Assembly: GCA_045596625.1 (NCBI GenBank) | Contig: JAZOCU010000054.1 | Coordinates: 310,001 to 374,000 of the forward strand | Source of the DNA: Firm-04 sp045596625 | GTDB lineage: Bacteria > Bacillota > Clostridia > Oscillospirales > Ruminococcaceae | DNA length: 64,000 bases | Reading direction: 5' to 3' | In this document: piece after piece, positions 33,450 through 41,411 of the stretch | Position numbering within the stretch: the first letter of the stretch is position 1 | Layout: every line of letters starts with the position of its first letter | Program-made: the position numbers and the translations under genes | Notes under the pieces: generated by a model | Database searches by the model: none | The model's input: only the letters and a program-made list of their open reading frames with translations | What the model was told of the DNA's origin: nothing

Positions 33450-36400
33450 TCAGCTCAGTTTCCAGCTATCGATTGCAGTCGTATTATTGAATACGAAATA
33501 CAGATCAGTCTTGCCGCTCAGATTCATAACAGGAACGGTAATCTCCTGCATCGAGCCGCCTGCCGGAATTTCAACATACGAGACTTCCGTACCGTTTGCA
33601 CTGCCTGCACAGATCTTAATGATACTGCCTGCCTGCGAAGAAGCCGTTACAGTAATCGACTTTGCACCTGTGCAATCTACGCCGCTGACACGGAACCAAT
33701 CTCCCTTATCCGCATTGACAACTGTATTACCGGAACCACTGATGGTAATACCGCCTTGATGCGAGAGTGTTTCTGCCTGAACCAAAGTAAACGGATCGAG
33801 CGCTTCAATCTGGCTGACACCGGTCTTCGTGCCGTTAACCTGCTTGATGCTGCCATCGGAATTCACGGTAAGCGGTTCAATATGTGTGCTGCGGTAACCA
33901 CCTGTAATACCCATCTGATCCTGCAGATATTGTGCATGATAAACCAGATAGAACTGACCTTTGAACTCGATAATGCTGTGATGATTGTTGCCGGTCGTGC
34001 CAAAGAAGTTGCCGATATTCTTGAAGATCTCACCCTTATAGGTGAATGGTCCAAGCGGATTATCGCTGACCATATAATCGATTGCGGCAGTCGTTAATCC
34101 ATACTGATTGCCGCCGGTACTCCAGTTGGTACAGTAACTGTAATAGTATTTGCCGTTATACTTATGAATGCCGCTGTCCTCAAACAGATAAGGAGCATCA
34201 ATGGTAACCGGTGTACCAACAATAGAAGTCATATCGGCACCGAGCTGGACTGCTCTGGCCGTTTTCGGATTAGGGTTCTGTCCGGTAGGAACACCGCCGC
34301 CGAAATAGAGATAACCTGTTCCATCATCATCCACAAGCACTGCCGGATCAAACAGCCATGTAACATCATTGGCACTGCAGTTCGGCGTGTTGCGAGAGAT
34401 CAAGGCTTTTCCGATCGGATCGGTCCACGGGCCGGTCGGGCTGTCAGAAGTCAGAACACCAATGCCATTTGCATTATTTGCAAAATACAGGAAGAATTTT
34501 TCCTTGCCGTTGATGGTTTTATGACATGCGGCGGGAGCCCAAGAGCAGCCTGCCCATTTTGCAATACCGTTCTGACCTGCCACTTGAATGAGTCCGTGAT
34601 CCGTCCAGTTCACCAAATCAGCCGAAGAGATGCAGCGCAGACGACTGATTGTGCTGTAAACATTCTCTTTCACATTATTGCCATCATAAAGCAATGCGTC
34701 ATCCGTCATGTAAATATACATCCGGCCATTGTATTCCATAACACCGGGATCTGCGCCAAAATACTGTGAGATCAACGGATTGTGCTCATTTTCACCTTTA
34801 TAGGACTTTGCAAGATTCACGCTGCCAAACTGCGCTGCCAGCGCTGTGAAATCCACCTTGCGCTCAGCAACCGGGAATTCTGTGATCTTTGCGATCAGAT
34901 AATCGCTGAGCAATGAAATATCAACGGTATCATATTCACCGCTCTGATCCACGTCGGCTGCCAGAGCAGTAATACGATCGGGAAAAGTCTTTCCATAATA
35001 ACGTTTTGCAAGACTAAGATCTCTGCCGTCGATTTGCCCATCGCAATTCACATCACCGAGGATCAGCTTCACTGCCTTCGGCCCTTCAATGACCGTTCCT
35101 GCCACTGCGCCGATCGCTTCGTCAATATAGAAATTGCCTGTTCCGCTTTCGGTCTCTACATACAAAATCGGATTGGTTGCGCCCTCAGGGATCTTATAAT
35201 TCGTATTGGCAAGCTGAACATAGCTGCCGTTGATTGCTGTTGCTGTTGCAATATGATCATAAACGGTTTCGCCGCTTGCATCGGTATATTGCAAAGAGAG
35301 CAGGAAATTCTGTGAATCTGCGCCGGTATTATAATAGGCGCAAACACTGAAGCTGTATTCCTTACCTGCTTCAAAGGTTTTGGAGTTCAGTGTTTTCTGT
35401 GCACCGTTCCAAGCAGATGCACGATTCTGAACGAGCAGAGAGTGGTTGCCCTGATATGCAGTCTGGGTATTGGTCATTACTTCAGCGGAACCTCTGCCGG
35501 TCCAGTTATTGGAGCCATCTTCAAAGGTATCATGGAAATAGTAACCGTTTTCATCGGGAGTTTCGGGCTCCTGTACTACCGGCTGATTCGGATCGGAAGG
35601 AACATCAATGCCATCGCTTTCAAGCGTAACAACAAAGGTCGATACGCTGTTAGCGGGAAGCTGCGCCCAGAAGGTAGAGGTATCATGCTCTAAATTCTTG
35701 GTGGGTGCAATATTTTCATTGCTTGAGGTTCTGTATCGGTCAACATTGGTGATCGTTCTGCCATCCACAGAGAATTGCTGGGAATAACCGTTGCTGCCTT
35801 TGTTGATAGCAACGATTTCGATCTGTGTGGCGCTGTGCTTATATGCAGAAACCAGAACATTGGTTTCCGGCTGCTCCGTAACCTCAATACGAACATCGCC
35901 GGGACGAACATATTTGGAATACTGTGCCATGCAATAGCCGCGCTTGGAAATGTTTCCGTTTTCCTTGAGCGGGCCATAGCTGCGGCGAATGTACCACCAG
36001 ACATATGCGTTCAGATTTCCGACTACAAGACCATTGTGGATATTTTCCGCAACAGCCAGTGCTTCGGGATAGGTATCTGCATCCGAAGAAGAGTTCGGCA
36101 CATACACCTCAGTCATCCAGATATCCTTGCCGCTGTTTTCCAGTGCCGGGAAATCCATGCCGCTGCGCTGTGTGCCATAGAAATGCGTACCAAAGAGATC
36201 GGTATTCTCTAATGCCTGTGGATTGTTTAAGATCGCATTATAGTAGCTCTTACCATACTGGAAGGTTTCCGGAGACATCAACTTTGCATTGGTGCCTGCT
36301 GTAACCTGTTTGCCGTAATTGGCAATGAAATTCACACAGTCATCGGCGCTCCAGTATGTCCACTCATGTGCGTAGTCAGGCTCATTCTGAATCGAAATGG

Positions 36401-36896
36401 AATACAGATCAACACCCTGTCCTTCGACATACTTGACAAAATCATTCAGATGCTTTGCATAGTCGGCATATTTGGATTTATCCACAGCATACATACCACC
36501 GGAGCCGCCGGAAACACGAATGCTCTCCGGAGGATTCCACGGCGATGCAAATACGGTTGCACCAAGCTGCTGTGCCTGCTGTGCCACAGGAATCGCAAGG
36601 TTCCATTGGTTTTTGTTGTCATTGACAAAAATACGCAAAATGGAAAAGCCCAGTTCATCTTCACCATTGCCGAATGCCTTCTGTACCTGCGCAGAGGTCA
36701 GATCCGAGCCTGTCCATTCCCGCAGGTTGATTCCGCCAAAGCCCTTGATGGTCTGATAGGTTTTGTTTGTGTTGACAACACAAAGGCTTGCGGCATCTGC
36801 ATCCTGCAGCGGCATCCACGATGAAGCCTGAAACATCATCACACCGGCAACTGCCATGGTGAATACAGATTTGAACATACGAAGTACGTTTTTCAT
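33450..36896 (-). CDS. Cellulosomal bifunctional xylan hydrolase: GH30-CBM22-dockerin-GH43-CBM6
   Basis: A 1148-residue secreted enzyme. Residues 1-36 are a signal peptide. Residues 37-430 are a GH30 domain like the glucuronoxylanase subfamily, with acid/base E172 (IQNEPDY) and nucleophile E263 (WMTEVY). Residues 452-600 look like CBM22. Residues 611-677 are a type I dockerin with two Ca2+ repeats (GDVNCDGQIDGRDLSLAKRY and ADVDQSGEYDTVDISLLSDY). Residues 700-1030 are GH43, with D716 (ADPGV), D850 (LFDPAV) and E906 (LFEDSG). Residues 1037-1148 resemble CBM6. It should cut xylan backbone and remove arabinose or xylose, docked to a scaffoldin. The dockerin is internal, not terminal. A hybrid AraC regulator lies upstream. 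Confidence 0.92.
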   Translation of the reverse strand: MKNVLRMFKSVFTMAVAGVMMFQASSWMPLQDADAASLCVVNTNKTYQTIKGFGGINLREWTGSDLTSAQVQKAFGNGEDELGFSILRIFVNDNKNQWNLAIPVAQQAQQLGATVFASPWNPPESIRVSGGSGGMYAVDKSKYADYAKHLNDFVKYVEGQGVDLYSISIQNEPDYAHEWTYWSADDCVNFIANYGKQVTAGTNAKLMSPETFQYGKSYYNAILNNPQALENTDLFGTHFYGTQRSGMDFPALENSGKDIWMTEVYVPNSSSDADTYPEALAVAENIHNGLVVGNLNAYVWWYIRRSYGPLKENGNISKRGYCMAQYSKYVRPGDVRIEVTEQPETNVLVSAYKHSATQIEIVAINKGSNGYSQQFSVDGRTITNVDRYRTSSNENIAPTKNLEHDTSTFWAQLPANSVSTFVVTLESDGIDVPSDPNQPVVQEPETPDENGYYFHDTFEDGSNNWTGRGSAEVMTNTQTAYQGNHSLLVQNRASAWNGAQKTLNSKTFEAGKEYSFSVCAYYNTGADSQNFLLSLQYTDASGETVYDHIATATAINGSYVQLANTNYKIPEGATNPILYVETESGTGNFYIDEAIGAVAGTVIEGPKAVKLILGDVNCDGQIDGRDLSLAKRYYGKTFPDRITALAADVDQSGEYDTVDISLLSDYLIAKITEFPVAERKVDFTALAAQFGSVNLAKSYKGENEHNPLISQYFGADPGVMEYNGRMYIYMTDDALLYDGNNVKENVYSTISRLRCISSADLVNWTDHGLIQVAGQNGIAKWAGCSWAPAACHKTINGKEKFFLYFANNANGIGVLTSDSPTGPWTDPIGKALISRNTPNCSANDVTWLFDPAVLVDDDGTGYLYFGGGVPTGQNPNPKTARAVQLGADMTSIVGTPVTIDAPYLFEDSGIHKYNGKYYYSYCTNWSTGGNQYGLTTAAIDYMVSDNPLGPFTYKGEIFKNIGNFFGTTGNNHHSIIEFKGQFYLVYHAQYLQDQMGITGGYRSTHIEPLTVNSDGSIKQVNGTKTGVSQIEALDPFTLVQAETLSHQGGITISGSGNTVVNADKGDWFRVSGVDCTGAKSITVTASSQAGSIIKICAGSANGTEVSYVEIPAGGSMQEITVPVMNLSGKTDLYFVFNNTTAIDSWKLS

Positions 36897-36936
36897 TTTT
36901 GATTCCCCCTAGTGTTTTGTGTAGTTTTCTATTCTA

Positions 36937-37020
36937 TCCACCTCAAAACCACATGAAAACCACTGTCATTTTACAATGCAACAGGCTCACCGTCAACCCA
37001 CAAATCCGAAATGAGGTGGA
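36937..37020. repeat. Inverted 9-bp sites flanking the xylanase promoter (putative operator)
   Basis: TCCACCTCA (36937-36945) and its complement TGAGGTGGA (37012-37020) lie on either side of the promoter at 36968-36996. One is 23 bp downstream of the -10 and the other 15 bp upstream of the -35. The spacing suggests binding sites for the adjacent LacI/AraC-type regulator. This is inference. Confidence 0.5.
36968..36996 (-). promoter_or_regulatory. Sigma-A-type promoter for the dockerin xylanase
   Basis: Minus strand: TTGACG (36991-36996), a 17-bp spacer and TAAAAT (36968-36973), 71 bp before the ATG. A GGGGGA site lies upstream of the start. Confidence 0.72.
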
Positions 37021-37026
37021 CAAAAT

Positions 37027-39243
37027 CTACTTGATTTTAATTGTTTGCAATTTCCGTGCAGTTTGACGATATTGTTTCGGTGTCACACCGGCAGCGGCCA
37101 AAAACTGCCGGAAGAAGTATTTACTGTCTGTATAACCGCATCTTTCGGCAATAGCTGTAATACCTTCCTCGGAAGCAACCAGCAGGTGTCTGGCATATGT
37201 TACGCGACTTCTGATACAGTCCTGATGAAAGCTGACCGAAAAACATTCTTTATATTTGCGATTGAAATAGTTCATATTAAGACCCATTGCAGCCGCAGTT
37301 TCCGCAATATTATGTACACCGGTCGGATCTCGATACAGTCGGCTCCGTATCCCACAAAAGTCTTTGTAATATCGAAGCAGCTGACGGTTTGTAATCTGCT
37401 TTGCTTTTGCGTTCAGTTCATCGGTAAAGCTGCCGATCAAGGTGTCGAGCTCTGTGCCGGAAGAAACCATCTTTCCCAGACAAACAAAGGAATCCACGCC
37501 CCCATTCCGGATATAGGTATCGGAAGACAGAAGTTCGGTATGAATCACATCGGCAAAGAGTGCAGCTTCCTGCGTGCTCCCTTCCTCTGCCGGAAACAGC
37601 ATCAAAAAATCGTACTCAGAAATACGCCCACAGATCCCACGTTCTCCGCAAAGTGACTGGATCACTTCGGCAGCGCCCAACAAGCTGTTCACAGTGGTCT
37701 CAGTATGTTCTACGGTCAGCATTGCATCGCTGCCGATTCCGAACCGCAGAAAAACAGCAGTCACATTCTGTGTTTTCTGCATCAATTGATACTCGCTTCG
37801 CAACCCTTCGATATTATACATGCCGGTCATACTGTCATAGGAAAGAGAAAGCGTCCTGCACTGAAGCAGATATCGAACATCCGCTTTGAGCCGTAAAAAC
37901 TCCAGACCATTGGATACGGATTTGACCCAATAGCGATATGTATCATCATAAGTATCCGCTCTGTCATATCGCAGGATCGAATAGCCAAACAGCTTATCCT
38001 TGAAAAACAGCGGGCTGAAATAATACACTGCAGGTCGATCCAATCTGCCGGTAATACCGGAAATATGGAATCGATTAACGGAAAAGACCGTATGATCGGT
38101 CCACGGCATTATGCTGCGGCAACTGAGCACATCACTCTGCACATCCGAATTTTCCCGATGCCAGTCATCAAACAGGCAAAGAAAAATATCATCAACATAT
38201 CTTATCATAAACTCAAACTGTCCCAAAACTGCTGCAAATTCATCAATGCTTTTACATTCGGTCAGTTGCTGATCCAGTTGCGATTTCAGATTCCAGTCTG
38301 CATATTGCTTTGCAGTACGTGCGATCACCAGCTCCTCATGCAGCTCAGCTTTGGTAACACTGCAGCCACAGCTGATGCCATGGATCAGCTGTCCGCTGGG
38401 TGGATGAAACATCGGTTCCGGCTCACCGCGCAAACGGCACATCAGAATATCCACTGCGGCCTTACCGAGCGCCTTGCGATTCCGCTGATAAGTTGTCAGC
38501 AACGGAGAGTGCAAATTGCGTTCCGGAATAAATTCATATCCGACCAGTGCAAGCCGCTCCATCATATTGACCCCCGCGAATTCAAACGCATCCAGTACAC
38601 CGAATGCCATATAATCGTTCGCACAGATCAATGCTTCCGGCCAAGGACGTTCCCCGCTGATATACTGTTTTGCCAGTGCTTCTCCGGAATTATACCAAAA
38701 ATCGCCATCAAGCACCTTGCTTGGATCAAAAATGATTCCATGCTGCTCCAGAGATTTCCGATAACCGCGCTCTCTGATACGCGAAACCTCCAACGCTGCC
38801 GGGCCATTCAGCAGCTCAATATTCCGATATCCATGCTCCTCGATCAAATGATCCGTGATCTCTTTCATATCATTTTCATCACTGGTATTGATATTTGGAA
38901 ATTGCTTTGTATCATATCCGGGCAGCCCGGTTCCGACCATTATCATAGGAATCTCGGTTTTTTTCAGCAAAGAATCCAATATGCTTTGGCGAAGCAGCGG
39001 ATTCACAAATGATTCGGAAAGTATGATCAATGCATCAAAATCCGGCGACTGTACCAGATCATAGATCTGATTGTCACAGCAACTTGCCTGTTCCGGCTCA
39101 AAAGAATTGTAAACATTCGATAGCACTGCTACGCTTGCACCATAAGACTGGGCCTGTGTAATAATACCACCTAAAATCTGCCGCTGCTCGATGCTGTTGA
39201 CTTCTGCGCCGATCACACCGATCAATAAGCGCTCTTTTTTCAT
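37027..39243 (-). CDS. Hybrid regulator: LacI-type sensor, degenerate GGDEF-like region, AraC DNA-binding domain
   Basis: 738 residues. Residues 1-300 resemble a periplasmic-binding/LacI-type sugar sensor without its HTH (IGVIGAEVNSIEQRQILGGI, PEALICANDYMAFGVLDAFE). Residues about 300-440 are an uncharacterised linker domain. Residues about 455-580 look like a GGDEF fold (LSYDSMTGMYNIEGLRSE) lacking the GGDEF active-site motif. The last 100 residues are a two-HTH AraC domain (NIAETAAAMGLNMNYFNRKY, then ITAIAERCGYTDSKYFFRQF). XylR-like regulators of this plan control xylan genes. Here it sits 130 bp upstream of the xylanase on the same strand. Confidence 0.85.
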   Translation of the reverse strand: MKKERLLIGVIGAEVNSIEQRQILGGIITQAQSYGASVAVLSNVYNSFEPEQASCCDNQIYDLVQSPDFDALIILSESFVNPLLRQSILDSLLKKTEIPMIMVGTGLPGYDTKQFPNINTSDENDMKEITDHLIEEHGYRNIELLNGPAALEVSRIRERGYRKSLEQHGIIFDPSKVLDGDFWYNSGEALAKQYISGERPWPEALICANDYMAFGVLDAFEFAGVNMMERLALVGYEFIPERNLHSPLLTTYQRNRKALGKAAVDILMCRLRGEPEPMFHPPSGQLIHGISCGCSVTKAELHEELVIARTAKQYADWNLKSQLDQQLTECKSIDEFAAVLGQFEFMIRYVDDIFLCLFDDWHRENSDVQSDVLSCRSIMPWTDHTVFSVNRFHISGITGRLDRPAVYYFSPLFFKDKLFGYSILRYDRADTYDDTYRYWVKSVSNGLEFLRLKADVRYLLQCRTLSLSYDSMTGMYNIEGLRSEYQLMQKTQNVTAVFLRFGIGSDAMLTVEHTETTVNSLLGAAEVIQSLCGERGICGRISEYDFLMLFPAEEGSTQEAALFADVIHTELLSSDTYIRNGGVDSFVCLGKMVSSGTELDTLIGSFTDELNAKAKQITNRQLLRYYKDFCGIRSRLYRDPTGVHNIAETAAAMGLNMNYFNRKYKECFSVSFHQDCIRSRVTYARHLLVASEEGITAIAERCGYTDSKYFFRQFLAAAGVTPKQYRQTARKLQTIKIK

Positions 39244-39343
39244 ATCAGAAATCCTTTCTGTGGATAACGGAGCTATCTATTTCACTCAGTGACCTTGCAC
39301 CCGTTCTCGCCATTTAAATACTGAATAACAGGATTTTGTCCGA

Positions 39344-39829
39344 TTACTCATCCTCTGTCCCTTCCAGCACCTTGTTGTTTTTCTTGGCTATATATCCAAG
39401 GACAATATGTGATGCAATCATAATTGCGGTGAATATTCCGATAAAAATGAAATAAATTTCACCTGTTTTGAGATATTTTATTAAAGCCAAAGTTGTATAT
39501 AATATAAACATTATTACATAAACCGCAATCGTTACGGGATTTGCCATATGCTTAGCAAAAGAGAGATTCAATGCTCCTCCCTTTGAAGCCTCTGCACCGA
39601 AAAGAAGATAAATGATATTGGTGACCATAAGCAGCATCAATGATGTGATAGCGTAAAAGCTTGATTGGTTGGTCATGCTTTTGAAAACAAAGGGCATAAA
39701 ACAAAAGACAGTATTCGACCAGTAAAGTACTTTAAAGTACTTGAATGCCAGCTTGTAGGCGTATGTCTTCTGCATTTCATCTAAGCCATTGTCATTTAAT
39801 AAATCGCTTGTTTCAGGTATAAAATTCAT
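39344..39829 (-). CDS. Four-helix membrane protein next to an XRE regulator
   Basis: 161 residues with about four hydrophobic segments (about 37-57, 60-82, 95-115 and 122-148) and a charged N-terminus and C-terminus (KKNNKVLEGTEDE). I do not recognise a characterised family. Its AT-richer sequence differs from most neighbours. The XRE-type repressor gene ends 14 bp upstream of it on the same strand. Such regulator/membrane-protein pairs are common in Firmicutes and are often self-regulated. Confidence 0.7.
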   Translation of the reverse strand: MNFIPETSDLLNDNGLDEMQKTYAYKLAFKYFKVLYWSNTVFCFMPFVFKSMTNQSSFYAITSLMLLMVTNIIYLLFGAEASKGGALNLSFAKHMANPVTIAVYVIMFILYTTLALIKYLKTGEIYFIFIGIFTAIMIASHIVLGYIAKKNNKVLEGTEDE

Positions 39830-39843
39830 AATAATTTCCTCCG

Positions 39844-40041
39844 TTAATTTTCCCAGAACAGTTCATCCAGGGTTTTGTCAAGTACCTTGCATATTGCAAT
39901 GCATAAATTGATTGTAGGGTTGTAATCCCCCTTTTCGATGGCGTTTATCGTTTGCCGTGATACGCCTGTCGCCTCGGCAAGTGCTTGCTGGGACATATCC
40001 ATCGCCGCCCTCGCTGATTTCAGTTTTAAATTCTTTGCCAA
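39844..40041 (-). CDS. Small XRE/Cro-type transcriptional regulator
   Basis: 65 residues, almost entirely a Cro/CI helix-turn-helix domain (KLKSARAAMDMSQQALAEAT, GVSRQTINAIEKGDYNPTIN). It ends in KTLDELFWEN, typical of the short YozG-like group. It probably binds its own promoter at 40069. A GGAGG site precedes the ATG. It is paired with the membrane protein downstream. Confidence 0.92.
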   Translation of the reverse strand: MAKNLKLKSARAAMDMSQQALAEATGVSRQTINAIEKGDYNPTINLCIAICKVLDKTLDELFWEN

Positions 40042-40068
40042 ATCATCACCTCCATGGTTTACGATGTC

Positions 40069-40097
40069 ATGTTATCATATTTTTTACAGTTTGTCAA
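40069..40097 (-). promoter_or_regulatory. Promoter of the XRE regulator gene
   Basis: Minus strand: TTGACA (40092-40097), a 17-bp spacer and TAACAT (40069-40074), about 28 bp before the ATG at 40041. Confidence 0.75.
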
Positions 40098-40181
40098 GTA
40101 AATTTTACAAAAAATAAAATAAGATTTTCAGAATGTAATATAATGACCTTTGCGGGACCTTGGCCGAAGGTTCTGAAGATA

Positions 40182-40223
40182 TAAAAAAAGGGCGCACCTC
40201 GCCATAATAGCAAAGGTTCGCCC
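40182..40223 (-). terminator. Minus-strand Rho-independent terminator
   Basis: Minus strand: GGGCGAACCT pairs with AGGTGCGCCC (one mismatch), followed by TTTTTTTAT. It is the second terminator after the tRNA. Confidence 0.78.
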
Positions 40224-40342
40224 AAAGAGAACCTCCCCACCGAAAATAGTGGAGAATCCTCTATTCTTATTATACTCAATAAAAAGCATTAAAGGCAAAC
40301 GATGGAATACTGCTTGCAGCCACTTTTCACACATTTTTAATA

Positions 40343-40379
40343 AAAACAACACGGTGGAAATTGTATCAACCCCACCGTG
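40343..40379 (-). terminator. Terminator of the tRNA-Ala transcript
   Basis: Minus strand: CACGGTGG pairs with CCACCGTG around a 14-base loop, followed by TTGTTTTTATT. It starts 7 bp after the tRNA 3' end. Confidence 0.83.
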
Positions 40380-40385
40380 CAGATA

Positions 40386-40461
<76 letters not shown>

Positions 40462-40472
40462 ATAGTATATTT

Positions 40473-40502
40473 ATTATAACATGAGACTTCTCTGATTGTC
40501 AA
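40473..40502 (-). promoter_or_regulatory. Promoter of tRNA-Ala
   Basis: Minus strand: TTGACA (40497-40502), an 18-bp spacer and an extended -10 TGTTATAAT (TATAAT at 40473-40478), 11 bp before the tRNA. Confidence 0.85.
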
Positions 40503-40528
40503 TACTCTCTCTTGCTTTTTAGCAAATA

Positions 40529-40560
40529 GAAAAAGACTGTGCAGTATTTTGCACAGTCTT
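40529..40560 (-). terminator. Terminator of the ylxM-ffh-rpsP-khpA operon
   Basis: An 11-bp stem AAGACTGTGCA/TGCACAGTCTT, followed on the minus strand by TTTTCTATTTG. It lies 30 bp after the khpA stop, so rimM, trmD and rplS are not in this transcript. Confidence 0.87.
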
Positions 40561-40590
40561 CCTGTTTTCATGCCGGCATTCAAACAAATC

Positions 40591-40827
40591 TTATTCGATT
40601 TCCAGAACGACTTTCTGATTTTCACGAGCAGCAGCGGCACGCAGCAGTGCACGGATTGCTTTTGCAATACGGCCCTGCTTGCCGATCACTCTGCCCATAT
40701 CCTCTGCAGCAACGGTCAAATGCAGTACGATTGCACCGTCTGCATTGGATTCCTCATCCTGTGTGATCTGGATCGCATCCTTATCTGTAACCAGTCCTGC
40801 AACGATGGCATATAACAGTTCTTTCAT
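40591..40827 (-). CDS. khpA: KH-domain RNA-binding protein KhpA
   Basis: A 78-residue protein consisting of one KH domain. AAEDMGRVIGKQGRIAKAIR holds the GxxG loop (GKQG) that grips RNA. KhpA (YlqC) pairs with KhpB/Jag and affects cell elongation and division in Gram-positive bacteria. The start at 40827 has GGAG 9 bp upstream. It follows rpsP by 30 bp, the conserved arrangement. Confidence 0.93.
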   Translation of the reverse strand: MKELLYAIVAGLVTDKDAIQITQDEESNADGAIVLHLTVAAEDMGRVIGKQGRIAKAIRALLRAAAARENQKVVLEIE

Positions 40828-40857
40828 GTCGGTTCTCCCAAATTTCAATGAAATGCC

Positions 40858-41100
40858 TTACAGAATGCCCTGCTTCTTCAGGATCACTCTGACGGTATCC
40901 GTAGGCTGTGCACCGTTTGCAAGCCAAGTCTTTGCTTTTTCAGCATCGACCTTTACCACAGAGGGCTCCTTGGTGGGATCATAGTAACCCAGCTCCTCGA
41001 TGAAGCGGCCATCTCTGGGATATCTGCCGTCAGCGACAACAATACGATAGAAAGGAGCTTTCTTAGCACCCATTCTTCTCAGACGAATCTTAACTGCCAT
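40858..41100 (-). CDS. rpsP: 30S ribosomal protein S16
   Basis: An 80-residue primary 16S rRNA-binding protein. AVKIRLRRMGAKKAPFYRIV at the start and the GRFIEELGYYDP block are diagnostic. It ends in KKQGIL. A GGAGG site precedes the ATG. It lies in the SRP operon between the 69-residue membrane-protein gene and khpA. Confidence 0.98.
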   Translation of the reverse strand: MAVKIRLRRMGAKKAPFYRIVVADGRYPRDGRFIEELGYYDPTKEPSVVKVDAEKAKTWLANGAQPTDTVRVILKKQGIL

Positions 41101-41170
41101 GTTTCTTTCACCTCCGAAATGATGTTGTTATATATCAAAGCGGATAAGATGCTCCGCAATGAATCATGAA

Positions 41171-41380
41171 TTACAGATCGCCGCTGATGAGTGCCATCAC
41201 ACCTAACACGACGATAAATGCACCCAATACTGCATAAAATACTCTTGCGCCGTTTCTTCCCAAGAATCGCACTAACACCTGTGCTTTATAACTGTTGAAG
41301 AAGAAATCCCAGTTCATGACTGAACTGCAAATGGAGAAAGCCCCGATGCCCATCATAAGCATCAAAAGAAAAACTTTCAT
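41171..41380 (-). CDS. Small two-helix membrane protein (immunity-17-like)
   Basis: 69 residues with hydrophobic segments at about 2-20 and 47-65. A middle part (MNWDFFFNSYKAQVLVRFLG, then RNGARVFYAVLG) resembles the Imm17 immunity-protein family, characterised by W-[DE]-[WF]-F and GR-x-GAR-x-FY. No toxin gene is visible, so an immunity role is uncertain. A GGAG site lies 7 bp before the ATG. It sits between ffh and rpsP in the same operon, an unusual insertion. Confidence 0.65.
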   Translation of the reverse strand: MKVFLLMLMMGIGAFSICSSVMNWDFFFNSYKAQVLVRFLGRNGARVFYAVLGAFIVVLGVMALISGDL

Positions 41381-41411
41381 ATTTGATCTCCGCGTTGCTT
41401 CAATATCCGTA

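Larger units (their letters stand above)
40042..40385. other. Intergenic region between XRE gene and tRNA-Ala
   Basis: These 344 bp hold the XRE promoter (40069), two minus-strand terminators (40182 and 40343) and an additional short stem (40156-40172, ACCTTGGCCGAAGGT). I see no gene; a 98-codon minus-strand frame crossing it has no ribosome site and runs through the tRNA. Confidence 0.6.

Noticed and set aside
39344..40041. A mobile-element remnant or phage repressor module
   Set aside because: The XRE/membrane-protein pair is AT-richer than its surroundings and beside a tRNA, but no integrase, attachment repeat or other phage gene is visible.
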